Notes: generated from the sequence alone by a model not told the origin. Counted from the first letter of the stretch, positions 52,531 to 62,207 are shown. The stretch is 64,000 nt of DNA from Betaproteobacteria bacterium (GCA_020621865.1 JAHRYW010000001.1:88071-152070); one strand, 5' to 3'. Made by a program: numbers and translations.

Positions 52531-53462
52531 TGCCCGCCTCGGCCCACGGCGTCCTGATTGCCGACGGGCTGCGCAAGACCTACGCCGGCACCGAAGTCGT
52601 CGCCGGCCTGTCGTTCGCCGTCGAGCCCGGCACCTGCTTCGGCCTGCTCGGCCCCAACGGCGCCGGCAAGACGACGACACTGCGCCTCTGCCTCGGCCTG
52701 ACCGCGCCGGACAGCGGCGACATCGTGCTCGGCGGACACAGCATTCCGGCCGACGCCCAGCCAGCGCGGGCGCGGGTCGGCGTCGTGCCGCAGTTCGACA
52801 ACCTCGACCCCGATTTCACCTGCGCCGAAAACCTGCTCGTCTTCGGCCGCTACTTCGGCATCGCCGACGCCGAAATCAAGGCCCGCATCCCGCAACTGCT
52901 CGAATTCGCCGGCCTGACCGGCAAGGCCGACGCCCGCATCGCGACGCTGTCGGGCGGCATGAAACGCCGGCTGACGCTGGCTCGGGCGCTGGTCAACAAC
53001 CCCGACATCATCTTCCTCGACGAGCCGACCACCGGCCTCGACCCGCAAGCCCGTCACCTGATCTGGGACCGCCTGAAGCAACTCAAGTCGGCCGGCAAGA
53101 CGCTGATCCTGACCACCCATTTCATGGACGAAGCCGAACGCCTGTGCGACACGCTGATCGTCATCGACCACGGCCGCAAGATCGCCGAAGGCAGCCCGCG
53201 CCAGCTGATCGCCGAGCAGATCGAACCGCAGGTCGTCGAAGTCTTCGACGAAGCCCACGGCCAACTGGCCGAGTTTGTCGAAAAGCACCGGCAACTCGCC
53301 GAGCGCGTCGAAACCAGCGGCGAAACCGCCTTCTTCTACTGCCGCGAACCGCGCCAGCTACTGGCCCAACTGGCCGACGCCGACGGCCTGCGCTACGTGC
53401 ACCGCGCCTCCAACCTCGAAGACGTCTTCATCAAGCTGACCGGGCGGGAATTGCGGGATTAG
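52518..53462 (+). CDS. ABC transporter ATPase (NodI/DrrA type)
   Basis: 314 residues. Walker [10 protein letters not shown], signature LSGGMKRR and Walker [13 protein letters not shown] are present, followed by a C-terminal regulatory part as in NodI-like ATPases. The likely permease partner (57280-58065) lies 3.8 kb away. ATG 52518 overlaps the hydrolase end by 13 bases. Substrate unknown. Confidence 0.88.
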   Translation: MAALVPASAHGVLIADGLRKTYAGTEVVAGLSFAVEPGTCFGLLGPNGAGKTTTLRLCLGLTAPDSGDIVLGGHSIPADAQPARARVGVVPQFDNLDPDFTCAENLLVFGRYFGIADAEIKARIPQLLEFAGLTGKADARIATLSGGMKRRLTLARALVNNPDIIFLDEPTTGLDPQARHLIWDRLKQLKSAGKTLILTTHFMDEAERLCDTLIVIDHGRKIAEGSPRQLIAEQIEPQVVEVFDEAHGQLAEFVEKHRQLAERVETSGETAFFYCREPRQLLAQLADADGLRYVHRASNLEDVFIKLTGRELRD

Positions 53463-53469
53463 GCCCTGC

Positions 53470-53823
53470 CTAGACAAGCACCTGCCGATGCTCGGCCATG
53501 TAGCGGTAAATCTGCGCCTCGATCCCGGCGTCGATCATCGCCTCGGGGCCTTTGCCTCGGGGACAGACCAAGCGCGGCGTCGTGCCAAACAGGCGACAGA
53601 TCAGCGGGCGCTCCAGGTAGGCCTGACAGCCATGTTCCCCGAGATGCGGACAATTCAGTTCGGCCAGCGCCTGGGCATGGGCCGCGGCACTGATCTCCGG
53701 TAGGTGGGCCATTTCCTCGCTGCTGGCGGTGACCGGCCCGCAGCAGTCATGGCACCCCGGCTCACAAGCGAAGGCGGGAATGTGCCGGCGGAAAAAGCGG
53801 ATTTGCTGACGTTCCGGACTCAT
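53470..53823 (-). CDS. YkgJ family cysteine-cluster protein
   Basis: 117 residues with the YkgJ zinc/iron-chelating cysteine pattern (CEPGCHDCCGPV and CPHLGEHGCQAYLERPLICRLFG). Role unknown. ATG 53823 overlaps the radical SAM stop. Convergent with the ABC ATPase, whose stop lies seven bases before its own. Confidence 0.88.
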   Translation of the reverse strand: MSPERQQIRFFRRHIPAFACEPGCHDCCGPVTASSEEMAHLPEISAAAHAQALAELNCPHLGEHGCQAYLERPLICRLFGTTPRLVCPRGKGPEAMIDAGIEAQIYRYMAEHRQVLV

Positions 53824-55388
53824 CGGATAACGCTCCCATGTAGTGCCTGCCGCTGCGCCAGCGCTTTCGCTGAACGCGGCACCGGTTTTTCCCGGTCCTT
53901 CAACAGCCCCTGCAAACAAACCGGGTTGGCACGGGCACCGCTGGTCTGGTAGTCGGCCAGCAGGGTTTGGCGGACGGCTTCCCGGTCGTGGCCGATGACG
54001 GTGGTCAGGTAATCGAACAGGCGGTCGACAAGTATTTCCGGCGTCAGGCGATGGGTTTGGGCGGTGGCTAGCCAGAGCCAGTCGCTGAAAGCGAGGAAGG
54101 CGGCGAATGGGGAGGAGGCGTCGAGCAGGAGGCTCAGGCTCGCCTTGAAGCGGCCGGAGTTGGCGAGCAGGTCCCAGTAGCGGGCGAGGCGGGTGAAGCG
54201 CTGGACGGTCGCGGCATCGACGACGGCGGTTTGCTGCACGGTGTAGGGCGGCTCGGGGTCGTAGATCATGCCGTGGGCGGCGCTGTGCCGGGCGATGGGG
54301 GTGCCGCGCAGGCGTTTCAGCACGCCGAGCTGGATTTCGTGCGGGTGCAGGGCGTAGAGGCGGTCGAAGCCTTGGGCAAAGCTTTCCAGCGTTTCGCCGG
54401 GCAGGCCGAAGATCAGGTCGACGTGCAGGTGGGCGGGGCTGTGGTCGGCCAGCCAGGCGAGGTTGGCGCAGGTGCTGACGTTGTCCTGACGGCGCGAGAT
54501 GGTTTGCTGGACTTCGGGGTTGAAGGTCTGGACGCCGATTTCGAGCTGCAGCACGCCGGGCGGGAAGCGGGCGATCATGGCTTTCAGGCGTTCCGGCAGG
54601 TGATCGGGGATGACCTCGAAATGCAGGAAGAGGTCGGGCGTCAGGCGGTCGAGGAAAAACTGCAGGATGGCCAGCGAACTGTCGATTTTCAGGTTGAAGG
54701 TGCGATCGACGAACTTGAAGTGACGGGCGCCGCGTTGGTGCAGCGTGTCCAGCGCGGCGAGGAAGCGCGTCTGGTCGAAGGCCCAGGCGGTTTTGTCGAG
54801 CGCGCTGAGGCAGAACTCGCATTTGAACGGGCAGCCGCGCGAGGCTTCGACGTAGAGCACGCGATGCGCCAGGTCGTCGTCGGTGAATTCGGCGTAGGGC
54901 AGGGCGATGTCATCGAGCGGCGGCTGTTCGCCGGGGATCACCTTCATCAGCGGTGGCGGCCCGTCGAGCAGGGCGCGGCAGAGTTTGGCGAAGCTGACGT
55001 CGCCCCAGCCGGTGATCAGGTGGTCGGCCAGGCGGACGATTTCCTGGTCCTGCCATTCGTGGCTGACTTCCGGCCCGCCGAGGATGATGCTTAGCGTTGG
55101 CCGGGCCGCCTTGAGCTGGCGGACCAGCTCGGTGGTCGTCCCGACGTTCCAGATATAGACGCCAAGGCCGACGATCTGCGGCTGGCCGGCGACCGGCTCG
55201 CCGAGTTCGGCCAGGATCGCCGCGGCGATTTCCGCCACCGGCCGGGCAATGGTGAATTCGCGCAGGACGGCCCGCTGGCGCAAGCCGGCGCCGCCGTGCC
55301 GGTCGAGGTTGGCCAGCAGATAGCGCAGGCCGAGCGAGGCGTGGATGTAACGGGCGTTGAGGGTGCTGAGGATGATGGCCGGTGGCAT
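53820..55388 (-). CDS. B12-binding radical SAM protein
   Basis: 522 residues. An N-terminal B12-binding-like region (about 1-145) precedes the radical SAM motif CPFKCEFC (CxxxCxxC, about 186), then a TIM-barrel part with LQLEIGVQTFNPEVQQTISRRQ and a C-terminal DUF4080-like region. It overlaps the YkgJ gene by four bases. Activity unknown. Confidence 0.9.
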   Translation of the reverse strand: MPPAIILSTLNARYIHASLGLRYLLANLDRHGGAGLRQRAVLREFTIARPVAEIAAAILAELGEPVAGQPQIVGLGVYIWNVGTTTELVRQLKAARPTLSIILGGPEVSHEWQDQEIVRLADHLITGWGDVSFAKLCRALLDGPPPLMKVIPGEQPPLDDIALPYAEFTDDDLAHRVLYVEASRGCPFKCEFCLSALDKTAWAFDQTRFLAALDTLHQRGARHFKFVDRTFNLKIDSSLAILQFFLDRLTPDLFLHFEVIPDHLPERLKAMIARFPPGVLQLEIGVQTFNPEVQQTISRRQDNVSTCANLAWLADHSPAHLHVDLIFGLPGETLESFAQGFDRLYALHPHEIQLGVLKRLRGTPIARHSAAHGMIYDPEPPYTVQQTAVVDAATVQRFTRLARYWDLLANSGRFKASLSLLLDASSPFAAFLAFSDWLWLATAQTHRLTPEILVDRLFDYLTTVIGHDREAVRQTLLADYQTSGARANPVCLQGLLKDREKPVPRSAKALAQRQALHGSVIR

Positions 55389-55410
55389 GGCGACATTGTC
55401 GCATTGCCAG

Positions 55411-55454
55411 CCGAATTTCGATTTTCAGCGAATTATGGCTTCGACCGTAGCATT
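55411..55454 (-). repeat. Uptake-signal-like repeat at the HAD gene end
   Basis: Exact core on the minus strand (complement of 55443-55453), then GAAGCC, ATAATT, CGCTG, AAAAT, CG and AAATT. It covers the last ten codons and stop of the HAD gene (N-A-T-V-E) and runs into the gap before the radical SAM gene. Confidence 0.78.
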
Positions 55455-56192
55455 GAAGTCGTCGAACACCGCGGCGGGCCGGATATCCGGATTCTGGTCG
55501 TCGCCGGGGCGGAATTTGCCGGTGCGGACCAGGATGCCGGGAATGCCAGCGGCCTGGGCGCCGCCGATGTCGTCGACCAGGTCGTCGCCGATCAGCACGG
55601 CATCGGCGGCGGCCACACCGAGTTCGGCCAGCGCCGCGGCAAAGAAGGCCGGGGAGGGCTTGCCGGTGATTTCGGCGGTGACGCCGGCCGAATACTCCAG
55701 CCCGGTGACGAAGGCGCCCATGTCGAGCGACAGGCCGTCCGGCTCCATGAAGTAGCGGTTGCGGGCCATGGCCATCAGCGGCACGCCCTGCATCAGCAGG
55801 CGAAAGGCGTGGTTGAGCAGCGGGTAGGTGAAATGCGGCCCCATGTCGCCGAGCACGACGACGTCGGGATCGGGTGCGCTGTCGCCCATCTCGGCAGCGA
55901 TGTCGGGGTGCACCAGCCACAGCGGCTTCAGCCCCCGGCGGCGGACCAGCGTGCGGGCCGCCAGCGCGGCAGTCTGGATCTCGCGGCTGGCCAGCGTGAA
56001 GCCCATGCGCTGCAGCTTGGCGAACAGCACATTGCTCGGCGTACGCGTCGTATTGGTCAAAAAGCGCAGCGGAATGCCCGAGGCGCGCAGGCGGGCGAGC
56101 GCCAGAACGGCACCGGGTAGCGCCTCGTCGCCGGTGTGCAGCACACCGGCCAGATCGATCAACACAGCCTTGGGAGAAAGTTTTGCGCCCAT
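55425..56192 (-). CDS. HAD-superfamily hydrolase (LHPP-like)
   Basis: 255 residues of the HAD group resembling LHPP (phospholysine/phosphohistidine inorganic pyrophosphate phosphatase). Motif I reads DLAGVLHTG with alanine in place of the second aspartate, and the motif IV pair is in IGDDLVDDIGGAQ. ATG 56192 has AGGAGGG upstream. The 3' end is formed by a repeat copy. Confidence 0.85.
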   Translation of the reverse strand: MGAKLSPKAVLIDLAGVLHTGDEALPGAVLALARLRASGIPLRFLTNTTRTPSNVLFAKLQRMGFTLASREIQTAALAARTLVRRRGLKPLWLVHPDIAAEMGDSAPDPDVVVLGDMGPHFTYPLLNHAFRLLMQGVPLMAMARNRYFMEPDGLSLDMGAFVTGLEYSAGVTAEITGKPSPAFFAAALAELGVAAADAVLIGDDLVDDIGGAQAAGIPGILVRTGKFRPGDDQNPDIRPAAVFDDFNATVEAIIR

Positions 56193-56315
56193 CTCACCCT
56201 CCTGTTCACCAGCCAGATGGCCATTCGATAGCGGAATTGCCGCCCAGTTTAGCCGCGGATCGGGCCGTGATGAACGCCTGCCCGGGCGGGGCCGGGAATA
56301 TAATGCCGGATTGTG

Positions 56316-57218
56316 ATGAAAGCGCCGTCCGCCATGGATTCCAGCCCGAATAACGAGCCGCCCACCCCGCATTCCGACGCCATCGAATCGCGGATGAAAA
56401 TCGAGATCCGCGACATCGGCATCCCGCCGCGGCCGACCATCCTGGCGCAGATCGAGCGGGAAACGGCCCGGGACGAACCGGATTTCATCCATCTGGCCAA
56501 GCTGCTGAGCAAGGACGTCGGGCTGTCGGCAGGCATGATCAAGATCGCCAACTCGCCGTATTTCTCCTTCGGCAAGAAGGTGCCGACCGTCCAGGAAGCG
56601 CTGCTCGTGCTCGGTCTCAAGGTCGTCGTCAAGACGGTGGCCGGGCTGGCCCTGCAGCAGGTCTTCAAGCACGTGCCCAATATGGAGCGTTTCTGGGATG
56701 CCTCGGCGCTGACCGCCGAAGTCGCCGCCTGCGTGACCAAACATCTTGGCCGCCGGGTCGCCGTCCGGCCGGAAGACGCCCACACCTTCGCGCTGTTCCG
56801 CGACTGCGGCATCCCGATGCTGATGATTCCCTTCCCCGAATACCGCGAGGTATTGGTCCGCGCCAACAACGAAGCGGCGCTGCCCTTCACCGAGGTCGAG
56901 ACGCAGGCCATCGGCCTCGACCATGCCAGCCTTGGCGCCCAGCTGACCGAGGACTGGCTGCTGCCCGAGGAAATCTGCCTGGCCATCCGCCACCATCACA
57001 ACCTTGCCGCGGTGGACGGCAGCCTGGCGCTGCCGGCGCGCAGCCGCCAGTTGATCGCCATCGCCCAGCTGGCCGAATACCTGATCCAGCAACAAAACGG
57101 CCAGTCGCAGACCAGCGAATGGGGCAAGCTCGGCGCCGGCTGCCTGGCCAGCCTGGAACTCGGTGCCGACGATCTGGCCGAGCTCGGCGCGGCTTGCGCC
57201 ACCAGCCTCGCCGGCTGA
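56316..57218 (+). CDS. HDOD domain protein
   Basis: 300 residues. One HDOD domain (about 30-230, with LLSKDVGLSAGMIKIANSPYF and LLVLGLKVVVK) of the kind found in bacterial signalling proteins; no GGDEF/EAL is attached. A TATAAT at 56299-56304 is the likely -10 box. It is divergent from the HAD gene and followed by the ABC permease. Confidence 0.88.
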   Translation: MKAPSAMDSSPNNEPPTPHSDAIESRMKIEIRDIGIPPRPTILAQIERETARDEPDFIHLAKLLSKDVGLSAGMIKIANSPYFSFGKKVPTVQEALLVLGLKVVVKTVAGLALQQVFKHVPNMERFWDASALTAEVAACVTKHLGRRVAVRPEDAHTFALFRDCGIPMLMIPFPEYREVLVRANNEAALPFTEVETQAIGLDHASLGAQLTEDWLLPEEICLAIRHHHNLAAVDGSLALPARSRQLIAIAQLAEYLIQQQNGQSQTSEWGKLGAGCLASLELGADDLAELGAACATSLAG

Positions 57219-57279
57219 CCTCACGCGCTGGCTGACAGGGCGCTAGAATGGCGCTTCGCCTCCAGCCCACCATTTGCCG

Positions 57280-58065
57280 ATGCCTGCCTCCCTGTCCGCC
57301 GCCCGTCCCAATCCGTTTGGCTTCCTGCCCGTCTGGCGGCGCAATTTCCTGGTCTGGAAGAAACTGGCGCTGCCGTCCATCCTCGGCAACCTGGCCGATC
57401 CGATGATCTACATGCTCGGCCTCGGCTACGGCCTGGGCGCCATGCTGCCGAGCATCGACGGCCAGCCCTACATCGCCTTCCTGGCCGCCGGCACCGTCTG
57501 CGCCTCGACCATGAACGCGGCGACCTTCGAGGCGCTGTATTCGGCCTTTTCGCGCATGCATGTGCAAAAAACCTGGGACGCCATCCTCAACACGCCGCTC
57601 GGCCTGGCCGACGTCGTCGCCGGCGAACTGTTCTGGGCAGCGACCAAGTCGCTGTTTTCCGGCGCCGCCATTCTCGTCGTCATCGCGGCCATGGGCCTGA
57701 CCCACGGCCCGCTGATGCTGTGGGCGCTGCCGGCCATCGTGCTGACCGGCCTGGCCTTCGCCGCGCTCGGCCTGATCTGGAACGCGCTGGCGCCGTCCTA
57801 CGATTTCTTCATGTATTACTTCACGCTGTTCATCACGCCGATGACGCTGATTTCCGGCGTCTTCTTCCCGACCGAGCAGTTGCCCGGCTGGCTCGCCCTG
57901 ATCGGCGGCTGGCTGCCGCTGGCCCAGGGCGTCGCGCTGGTCCGCCCGCTGCTCGCCGGCCAGGTGCCGCCGGATGCCCTGATCCACATCATGGCCCTGC
58001 TCGGCACTGCTGCCGTAGCTTTCACCATCGCCCTGCGCCTGACCCGCCGCCGCCTGCTCAAATAA
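57280..58065 (+). CDS. ABC-2 type transporter permease (NodJ type)
   Basis: 261 residues, six transmembrane segments, typical of NodJ-like permeases (KKLALPSILGNLADPMIYML, LISGVFFPTEQLPGW). Partner ATPase is probably the NodI-like gene at 52518. It is followed by cutA nine bases on. ATG 57280; substrate unknown. Confidence 0.88.
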   Translation: MPASLSAARPNPFGFLPVWRRNFLVWKKLALPSILGNLADPMIYMLGLGYGLGAMLPSIDGQPYIAFLAAGTVCASTMNAATFEALYSAFSRMHVQKTWDAILNTPLGLADVVAGELFWAATKSLFSGAAILVVIAAMGLTHGPLMLWALPAIVLTGLAFAALGLIWNALAPSYDFFMYYFTLFITPMTLISGVFFPTEQLPGWLALIGGWLPLAQGVALVRPLLAGQVPPDALIHIMALLGTAAVAFTIALRLTRRRLLK

Positions 58066-58074
58066 CAGCCGCCC

Positions 58075-58392
58075 ATGCAAACCCTGCTCGTCATCACCAA
58101 CTGCCCCGACGAAGAAAGCGCCAACGCCATCGCGCTGGCCGTCGTCGAGGCGCGGCTGGCCGCCTGCGTGAATATCCTGCCGCGCGCCCAGTCGGTCTAT
58201 CGCTGGCAGGGCGCCGTCGAGTCGGCCACCGAGATTCCCCTGTTGATCAAGGCGACGGCGACCAATTACCCGGCGCTGGAAAAACTGATCGCCGAACGCC
58301 ATCCCTATGATGTCCCTGAAATCATCGCCCTGCCGATCGCGCAGGGTTTGCCCGCCTACCTGAACTGGGTGGCCGAAGAAACCGTCCAATGA
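58075..58392 (+). CDS. cutA: Divalent cation tolerance protein CutA
   Basis: 105 residues, trimeric CutA1 fold, with RLAACVNILPRAQSVYRWQG and the HPYDVPEIIALPI motif. Linked to copper tolerance in older work; its exact function is uncertain. It overlaps dsbD by four bases (ATGA), a pairing common in Proteobacteria. Confidence 0.95.
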   Translation: MQTLLVITNCPDEESANAIALAVVEARLAACVNILPRAQSVYRWQGAVESATEIPLLIKATATNYPALEKLIAERHPYDVPEIIALPIAQGLPAYLNWVAEETVQ

Positions 58393-60158
58393 CCATGCGC
58401 ATCCTCTTCTTCCTGTTCTCGCTGCTGCTTTCGCTATTCGGCTCGCTGGCCCACGCCGACGAATTCCTCGACCCGGCCGTCGCCTTCAAGCCGTCCGTGC
58501 GTGCGCTCGATGGCCAGACGCTGGAAATCAGCTACGAAATCGCCAAGGGCTACTACCTCTACCGCGAGAAGTTCCGCTTCCGCGTCGATGGCGAGACGGT
58601 GACGCTCGGCACGCCGGCCTACCCCAAGGGCAAGGAGCACAACGACGAGAATTTCGGCAAGGTCGAGGTCTATTACAAGCAGGTGGCCATCCGCGTGCCG
58701 GTCGAGCGGACCAGTTCCGGCGCACTACCGCTGAACCTGAAAGTGACCTCGCAGGGCTGCGCCGATGCCGGCGTCTGCTATCCGCCGCAAACCCAGGCGC
58801 TCAGCGTCACGCTGCCCGACCCAGCCAGTGCGCCGCCGGCCGCCCCGGCCGCGGCCGATGGCGACGAAAGCGGCCAGATCGCCTCGACGCTGAAGCACGC
58901 CGGCTTCTGGGCCAATCTCGCCTTCTTCTTCCTGGCCGGGCTGGGCCTGTCGCTGACCCCCTGCGTCTTCCCGATGATTCCCATCCTGTCCGGCATCATC
59001 GCCGGCCAGGGACACAAGAGTTCCCACGCCCGCGGCTTCGCCCTGTCGCTCGCCTACGTGCTCGGCATGGCCGTCACCTACGCGGCGGCCGGCGTCGCCG
59101 CCGGCATGACCGGCACGTTGATCTCCAGCCTGTTCCAGAATCCGTGGGCGCTGGGCGGCTTCGCGCTGGTCTTCGTCGTCCTGTCGTTCTCGATGTTCGG
59201 CTTCTACGAGCTGCAGTTGCCGACGTCCCTGCAAAGCAAGCTGTCGGAGGAATCCGGCCACCTGCAGGGCGGGCGCGGCATCGGCGTCTTCCTGATGGGC
59301 GCGCTGTCGGCGCTGATCGTCGGCCCCTGCGTCGCCGCCCCGCTGGCCGGCGCGCTGCTCTACATCGGCCAGACCGGCGATGCGGTATTCGGCGGCACGG
59401 CACTGTTCGTCATGGCGCTCGGCATGGGTGCGCCGCTGATCGCCGTCGGCGTCGCCGGCGGCTCGCTGCTGCCGAGGACCGGGCCATGGATGGAAGGCGT
59501 CAAGAAGGCCTTCGGCGTGCTGCTGCTGGCCACCGCCGTCTGGCTGGTCTCGCCGGTCATCCCGGCGGTCGCCGCGATGCTGGCCTGGGCGCTGCTGCTG
59601 ATCGTGCCGGCCATCTACCTGCACGCCCTCGACCCTTTGCCGCCGCACGCCAAGGGCTGGCAGCGTTTCTGGAAGGGCATCGGCATCGTCATGCTGCTGA
59701 CCGGCGCCGCGCTGTTGATCGGCGCCCTGGCCGGCGGCCGCGACCCGCTGCAGCCGCTAGCCGGTCTGCGCGGCAGTGCCGTCGCCGCCGAAGAGAAAAA
59801 GCTGCCCTTCGAGCGCGTTACCTCGGTCGCCGCACTGGAGGCCCGCCTCAAGGCCGCCGGCAAGCCGGTGATGCTCGATTTCTACGCCGACTGGTGCGTC
59901 TCGTGCAAGGAGATGGAACGCTACACCTTCGCCGACCCGGCCGTGCAGGCGAAGCTGGCTGGCTACACGCTGCTGCAGGCCGACGTCACGGCCAATTCCG
60001 ACGACGACAAGGCGCTGCTCGCCCGCTTCGGCCTGTTCGGCCCGCCGGGAATCATTTTTTTCGACGCCCAGGGGCAGGAAAAGAAGGCTGTGCGCATCGT
60101 CGGCTTCCAGGATGCGGCGCAGTTCCAGAAGACGCTCAGGCAACTCGAACCGGTTTAA
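58389..60158 (+). CDS. dsbD: Thiol:disulfide interchange protein DsbD
   Basis: Moves electrons from cytosolic thioredoxin to the periplasm for DsbC/CcmG. 589 residues: signal peptide (1-24), periplasmic alpha domain (C124 and C130 in SQGCADAGVCYPP), eight-helix core with cysteines in LTPCVFPMIP and VGPCVAAPL, and C-terminal thioredoxin domain with YADWCVSCK (C503, C506). Confidence 0.96.
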   Translation: MTMRILFFLFSLLLSLFGSLAHADEFLDPAVAFKPSVRALDGQTLEISYEIAKGYYLYREKFRFRVDGETVTLGTPAYPKGKEHNDENFGKVEVYYKQVAIRVPVERTSSGALPLNLKVTSQGCADAGVCYPPQTQALSVTLPDPASAPPAAPAAADGDESGQIASTLKHAGFWANLAFFFLAGLGLSLTPCVFPMIPILSGIIAGQGHKSSHARGFALSLAYVLGMAVTYAAAGVAAGMTGTLISSLFQNPWALGGFALVFVVLSFSMFGFYELQLPTSLQSKLSEESGHLQGGRGIGVFLMGALSALIVGPCVAAPLAGALLYIGQTGDAVFGGTALFVMALGMGAPLIAVGVAGGSLLPRTGPWMEGVKKAFGVLLLATAVWLVSPVIPAVAAMLAWALLLIVPAIYLHALDPLPPHAKGWQRFWKGIGIVMLLTGAALLIGALAGGRDPLQPLAGLRGSAVAAEEKKLPFERVTSVAALEARLKAAGKPVMLDFYADWCVSCKEMERYTFADPAVQAKLAGYTLLQADVTANSDDDKALLARFGLFGPPGIIFFDAQGQEKKAVRIVGFQDAAQFQKTLRQLEPV

Positions 60159-60167
60159 TCCGGGTCA

Positions 60168-60186
60168 GCGAAGGGATATCCTTCGC
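60168..60186. promoter_or_regulatory. Hairpin between dsbD and the lipoprotein gene
   Basis: GCGAAGG and CCTTCGC arms around a five-base loop, ten bases after the dsbD stop. No T run follows, so it is not a typical terminator; it may be an mRNA end or processing signal. Confidence 0.4.
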
Positions 60187-60224
60187 CACCATCGCTTCCT
60201 TCTGCCTGTCCTCGGCCTGATCCC

Positions 60225-61409
60225 ATGCGCCTGTCCACCTGCCGCTTCCTGCTGACTACCGTGCTGCTCGGCACGCTGGCCGGCTGCTCGCTGTTCGAGG
60301 AAGGCGAGGAGGAGGGCAGCCGCCTGCCCCCGGATATGGCCCGCCGGGCTGACGGCCGAACGGCAACGGCCTGGCCAACCTCACTGCCGGAAACTGAAGT
60401 CAGAAAACGCGTCGCCCGCCTGGTCCCCACCTATGCCAAGGACCGCCAGGGCTGGGCCGACGACCTGCACACCGCCTTCAAGGCGCTGGAGGTGCCACAC
60501 GCGACGCAGACCTATTGCGCGGTGATCGCCATCATCGAGCAGGAATCCAGCTTCCAGGCCGACCCGACGGTGCCCGGCTTGCCCAATATCGTCCGCCGCG
60601 AGCTGGAATCCCGGGCCGGCCGCTACGGTGTGCCGATGCTGATCGTCAATGCCGCGCTGGGCAAGACCTCGCCGGACGGCAAGAGCTACAACGAGCGCAT
60701 CGACAGCCTGAAGACCGAAAAGCAGCTGAACACCCTGTTCGAGGACATGACCGGCGAACTGCCCTTCGGCCGCCAGCTGTTCGCCGATCAAAACCCGGTG
60801 CACACCGGTGGCCCGATGCAGGTCAGCATTGAATTTGCAGCGCGGCACGTGCGGGAACGCACCTATCCGTACCCGATGCCGAAAAAGGTCCGCAACGAAG
60901 TGTTCACCCGGCGCGGCGGCGTCTATTTCGGCAGCGCCATCCTGCTCGACTACGAAGTCCCCTACGACGCCATCGCCTATCGTTTCGCCGACTTCAATGC
61001 CGGCCGCTACAGCAGCCGTAACGCCGCCTTCCAGCTCGCCCTGGGCAAGCTGACCGGCCAGCCGCTGACGCCCGACGGCGACCTGCTGCGCTACGAAAAC
61101 GGCCAGCCGGCCAGCGTCCCGAGCAGCGTCGAGGAGGCCGCAATCGGTATCGCCAAGCGCCTGGACATGAGCCGGCCGCAAATCCGCCGCGACTTGTTGC
61201 TGGAAAAAACCTCGGACTTCGGCAAGAGCCCACTATTCACCCGCGTCTTCGAGCTGGCCGAACTAGGCGGCCGACCGCTGCCCCGTCAGGCCATGCCGCA
61301 GATCGACCTGAAAAGCCCGAAAATCGTCCGCAAGCTGACCACCGAATGGTTTGCCCGGCGCGTCGAAGGACGCTATCGAAGCTGCTTGAGCCGGGGTGCC
61401 GGCCGCTAG
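60225..61409 (+). CDS. DUF1615 family lipoprotein
   Basis: 394 residues with a lipobox (LLGTLAGCSLF; modified cysteine C21). The body has a DUF1615 pattern (CAVIAIIEQESSFQADP, which resembles a lysozyme-like glutamate region). Likely a periplasmic lipoprotein acting on the envelope; enzymatic activity unproven. Convergent with the next gene. Confidence 0.85.
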   Translation: MRLSTCRFLLTTVLLGTLAGCSLFEEGEEEGSRLPPDMARRADGRTATAWPTSLPETEVRKRVARLVPTYAKDRQGWADDLHTAFKALEVPHATQTYCAVIAIIEQESSFQADPTVPGLPNIVRRELESRAGRYGVPMLIVNAALGKTSPDGKSYNERIDSLKTEKQLNTLFEDMTGELPFGRQLFADQNPVHTGGPMQVSIEFAARHVRERTYPYPMPKKVRNEVFTRRGGVYFGSAILLDYEVPYDAIAYRFADFNAGRYSSRNAAFQLALGKLTGQPLTPDGDLLRYENGQPASVPSSVEEAAIGIAKRLDMSRPQIRRDLLLEKTSDFGKSPLFTRVFELAELGGRPLPRQAMPQIDLKSPKIVRKLTTEWFARRVEGRYRSCLSRGAGR

Positions 61410-61413
61410 GCCA

Positions 61414-61450
61414 AATGCTACGGTAAGCCGCGAAAAAGGCCGAAAATCGA
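61414..61450 (+). repeat. Uptake-signal-like repeat between convergent genes
   Basis: Core ATGCTACGGTA (61415-61425; ten of eleven), then AGCCGCG-type spacer, AAAAA, GGCCG, AAAAT and AAAT. It begins four bases after the DUF1615 gene stop in a 71-base convergent gap. Confidence 0.78.
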
Positions 61451-61480
61451 AATGCTTGCTGGAGTACGGCGCAGCTGCGC

Positions 61481-62101
61481 TCAAAAACTCCGCGTGTATT
61501 CAACGATATAAGCGTCGCTGACATGCTGGCCGGTATGCAGGTTCCAACTCCGGGCCCAGCGGAACTCCAGTTCGTCGTGATCGCTTAATTCGAAGCTCGG
61601 GCCAAACCGGAACTTTTGCTGATCGTTTTCCTTGCCGGCATCGATACCACGCGTCAGACGGTAGCCAACCATCAGCTCGACCGGGCCGACGCTGTAGCGA
61701 AAGCTCGGCTCGACGTAGTAATAGAAATGGCGCTCATCGCCCTGCCAGGCATGGCCGAGCAAGCCACGCAGCACGAATTTCGTGTCTTCGGTTAGCGGAA
61801 AATCCTTGCGGATGCGGATGCCAAATTTACGTTCGGTCTCACGTTCGCCAGTTTGGTTGTCACGCTCGCGGGCGCCCTCGATCAGCATCTCGACCATGTT
61901 GATCCAGCGATTGTTCAGGTGGATGCCGGGAACCAGCGTCACCCCGTCACTGCGCCAGGCATTGTGCGGACCTTTTTCCAGTTCATATTCGAAGCCCAGC
62001 TTGGCTTTGCCCGGCTCCAGCCAGTCCGCGCCGGCGACACCGGGCAACATGGCCAACGCCAGGCAAACTCCTCGGTAAAAGCGGTAAGGCAGCACGTCCA
62101 T
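61481..62101 (-). CDS. Outer-membrane beta-barrel-like protein
   Basis: 206 residues, signal peptide (about 1-24, LALAMLPGVAGA), then alternating aromatic/polar strands and a C-terminal F (YIVEYTRSF), the mark of outer membrane barrels. Family not recognised. ATG 62101 has GGGGA eight bases upstream. Confidence 0.78.
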   Translation of the reverse strand: MDVLPYRFYRGVCLALAMLPGVAGADWLEPGKAKLGFEYELEKGPHNAWRSDGVTLVPGIHLNNRWINMVEMLIEGARERDNQTGERETERKFGIRIRKDFPLTEDTKFVLRGLLGHAWQGDERHFYYYVEPSFRYSVGPVELMVGYRLTRGIDAGKENDQQKFRFGPSFELSDHDELEFRWARSWNLHTGQHVSDAYIVEYTRSF

Positions 62102-62171
62102 CAAATCATCCCCAGGCTGGAAATCAGTCGGCCAATCGGCTGGCCAGCGGCAGCCGGCATTGTAGAGTCCA

Positions 62172-62207
62172 AATGCTACGGTCAAAGGCAAAAAAGCCGG
62201 AAAATTG
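62172..62207 (+). repeat. Uptake-signal-like repeat in divergent intergenic region
   Basis: Exact core (62173-62183), then AAAGGC, AAAAAA, GCCGG and AAAATT. It lies between the barrel-like gene (start 62101) and the small gene at 62299, in their shared upstream region. Confidence 0.85.
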
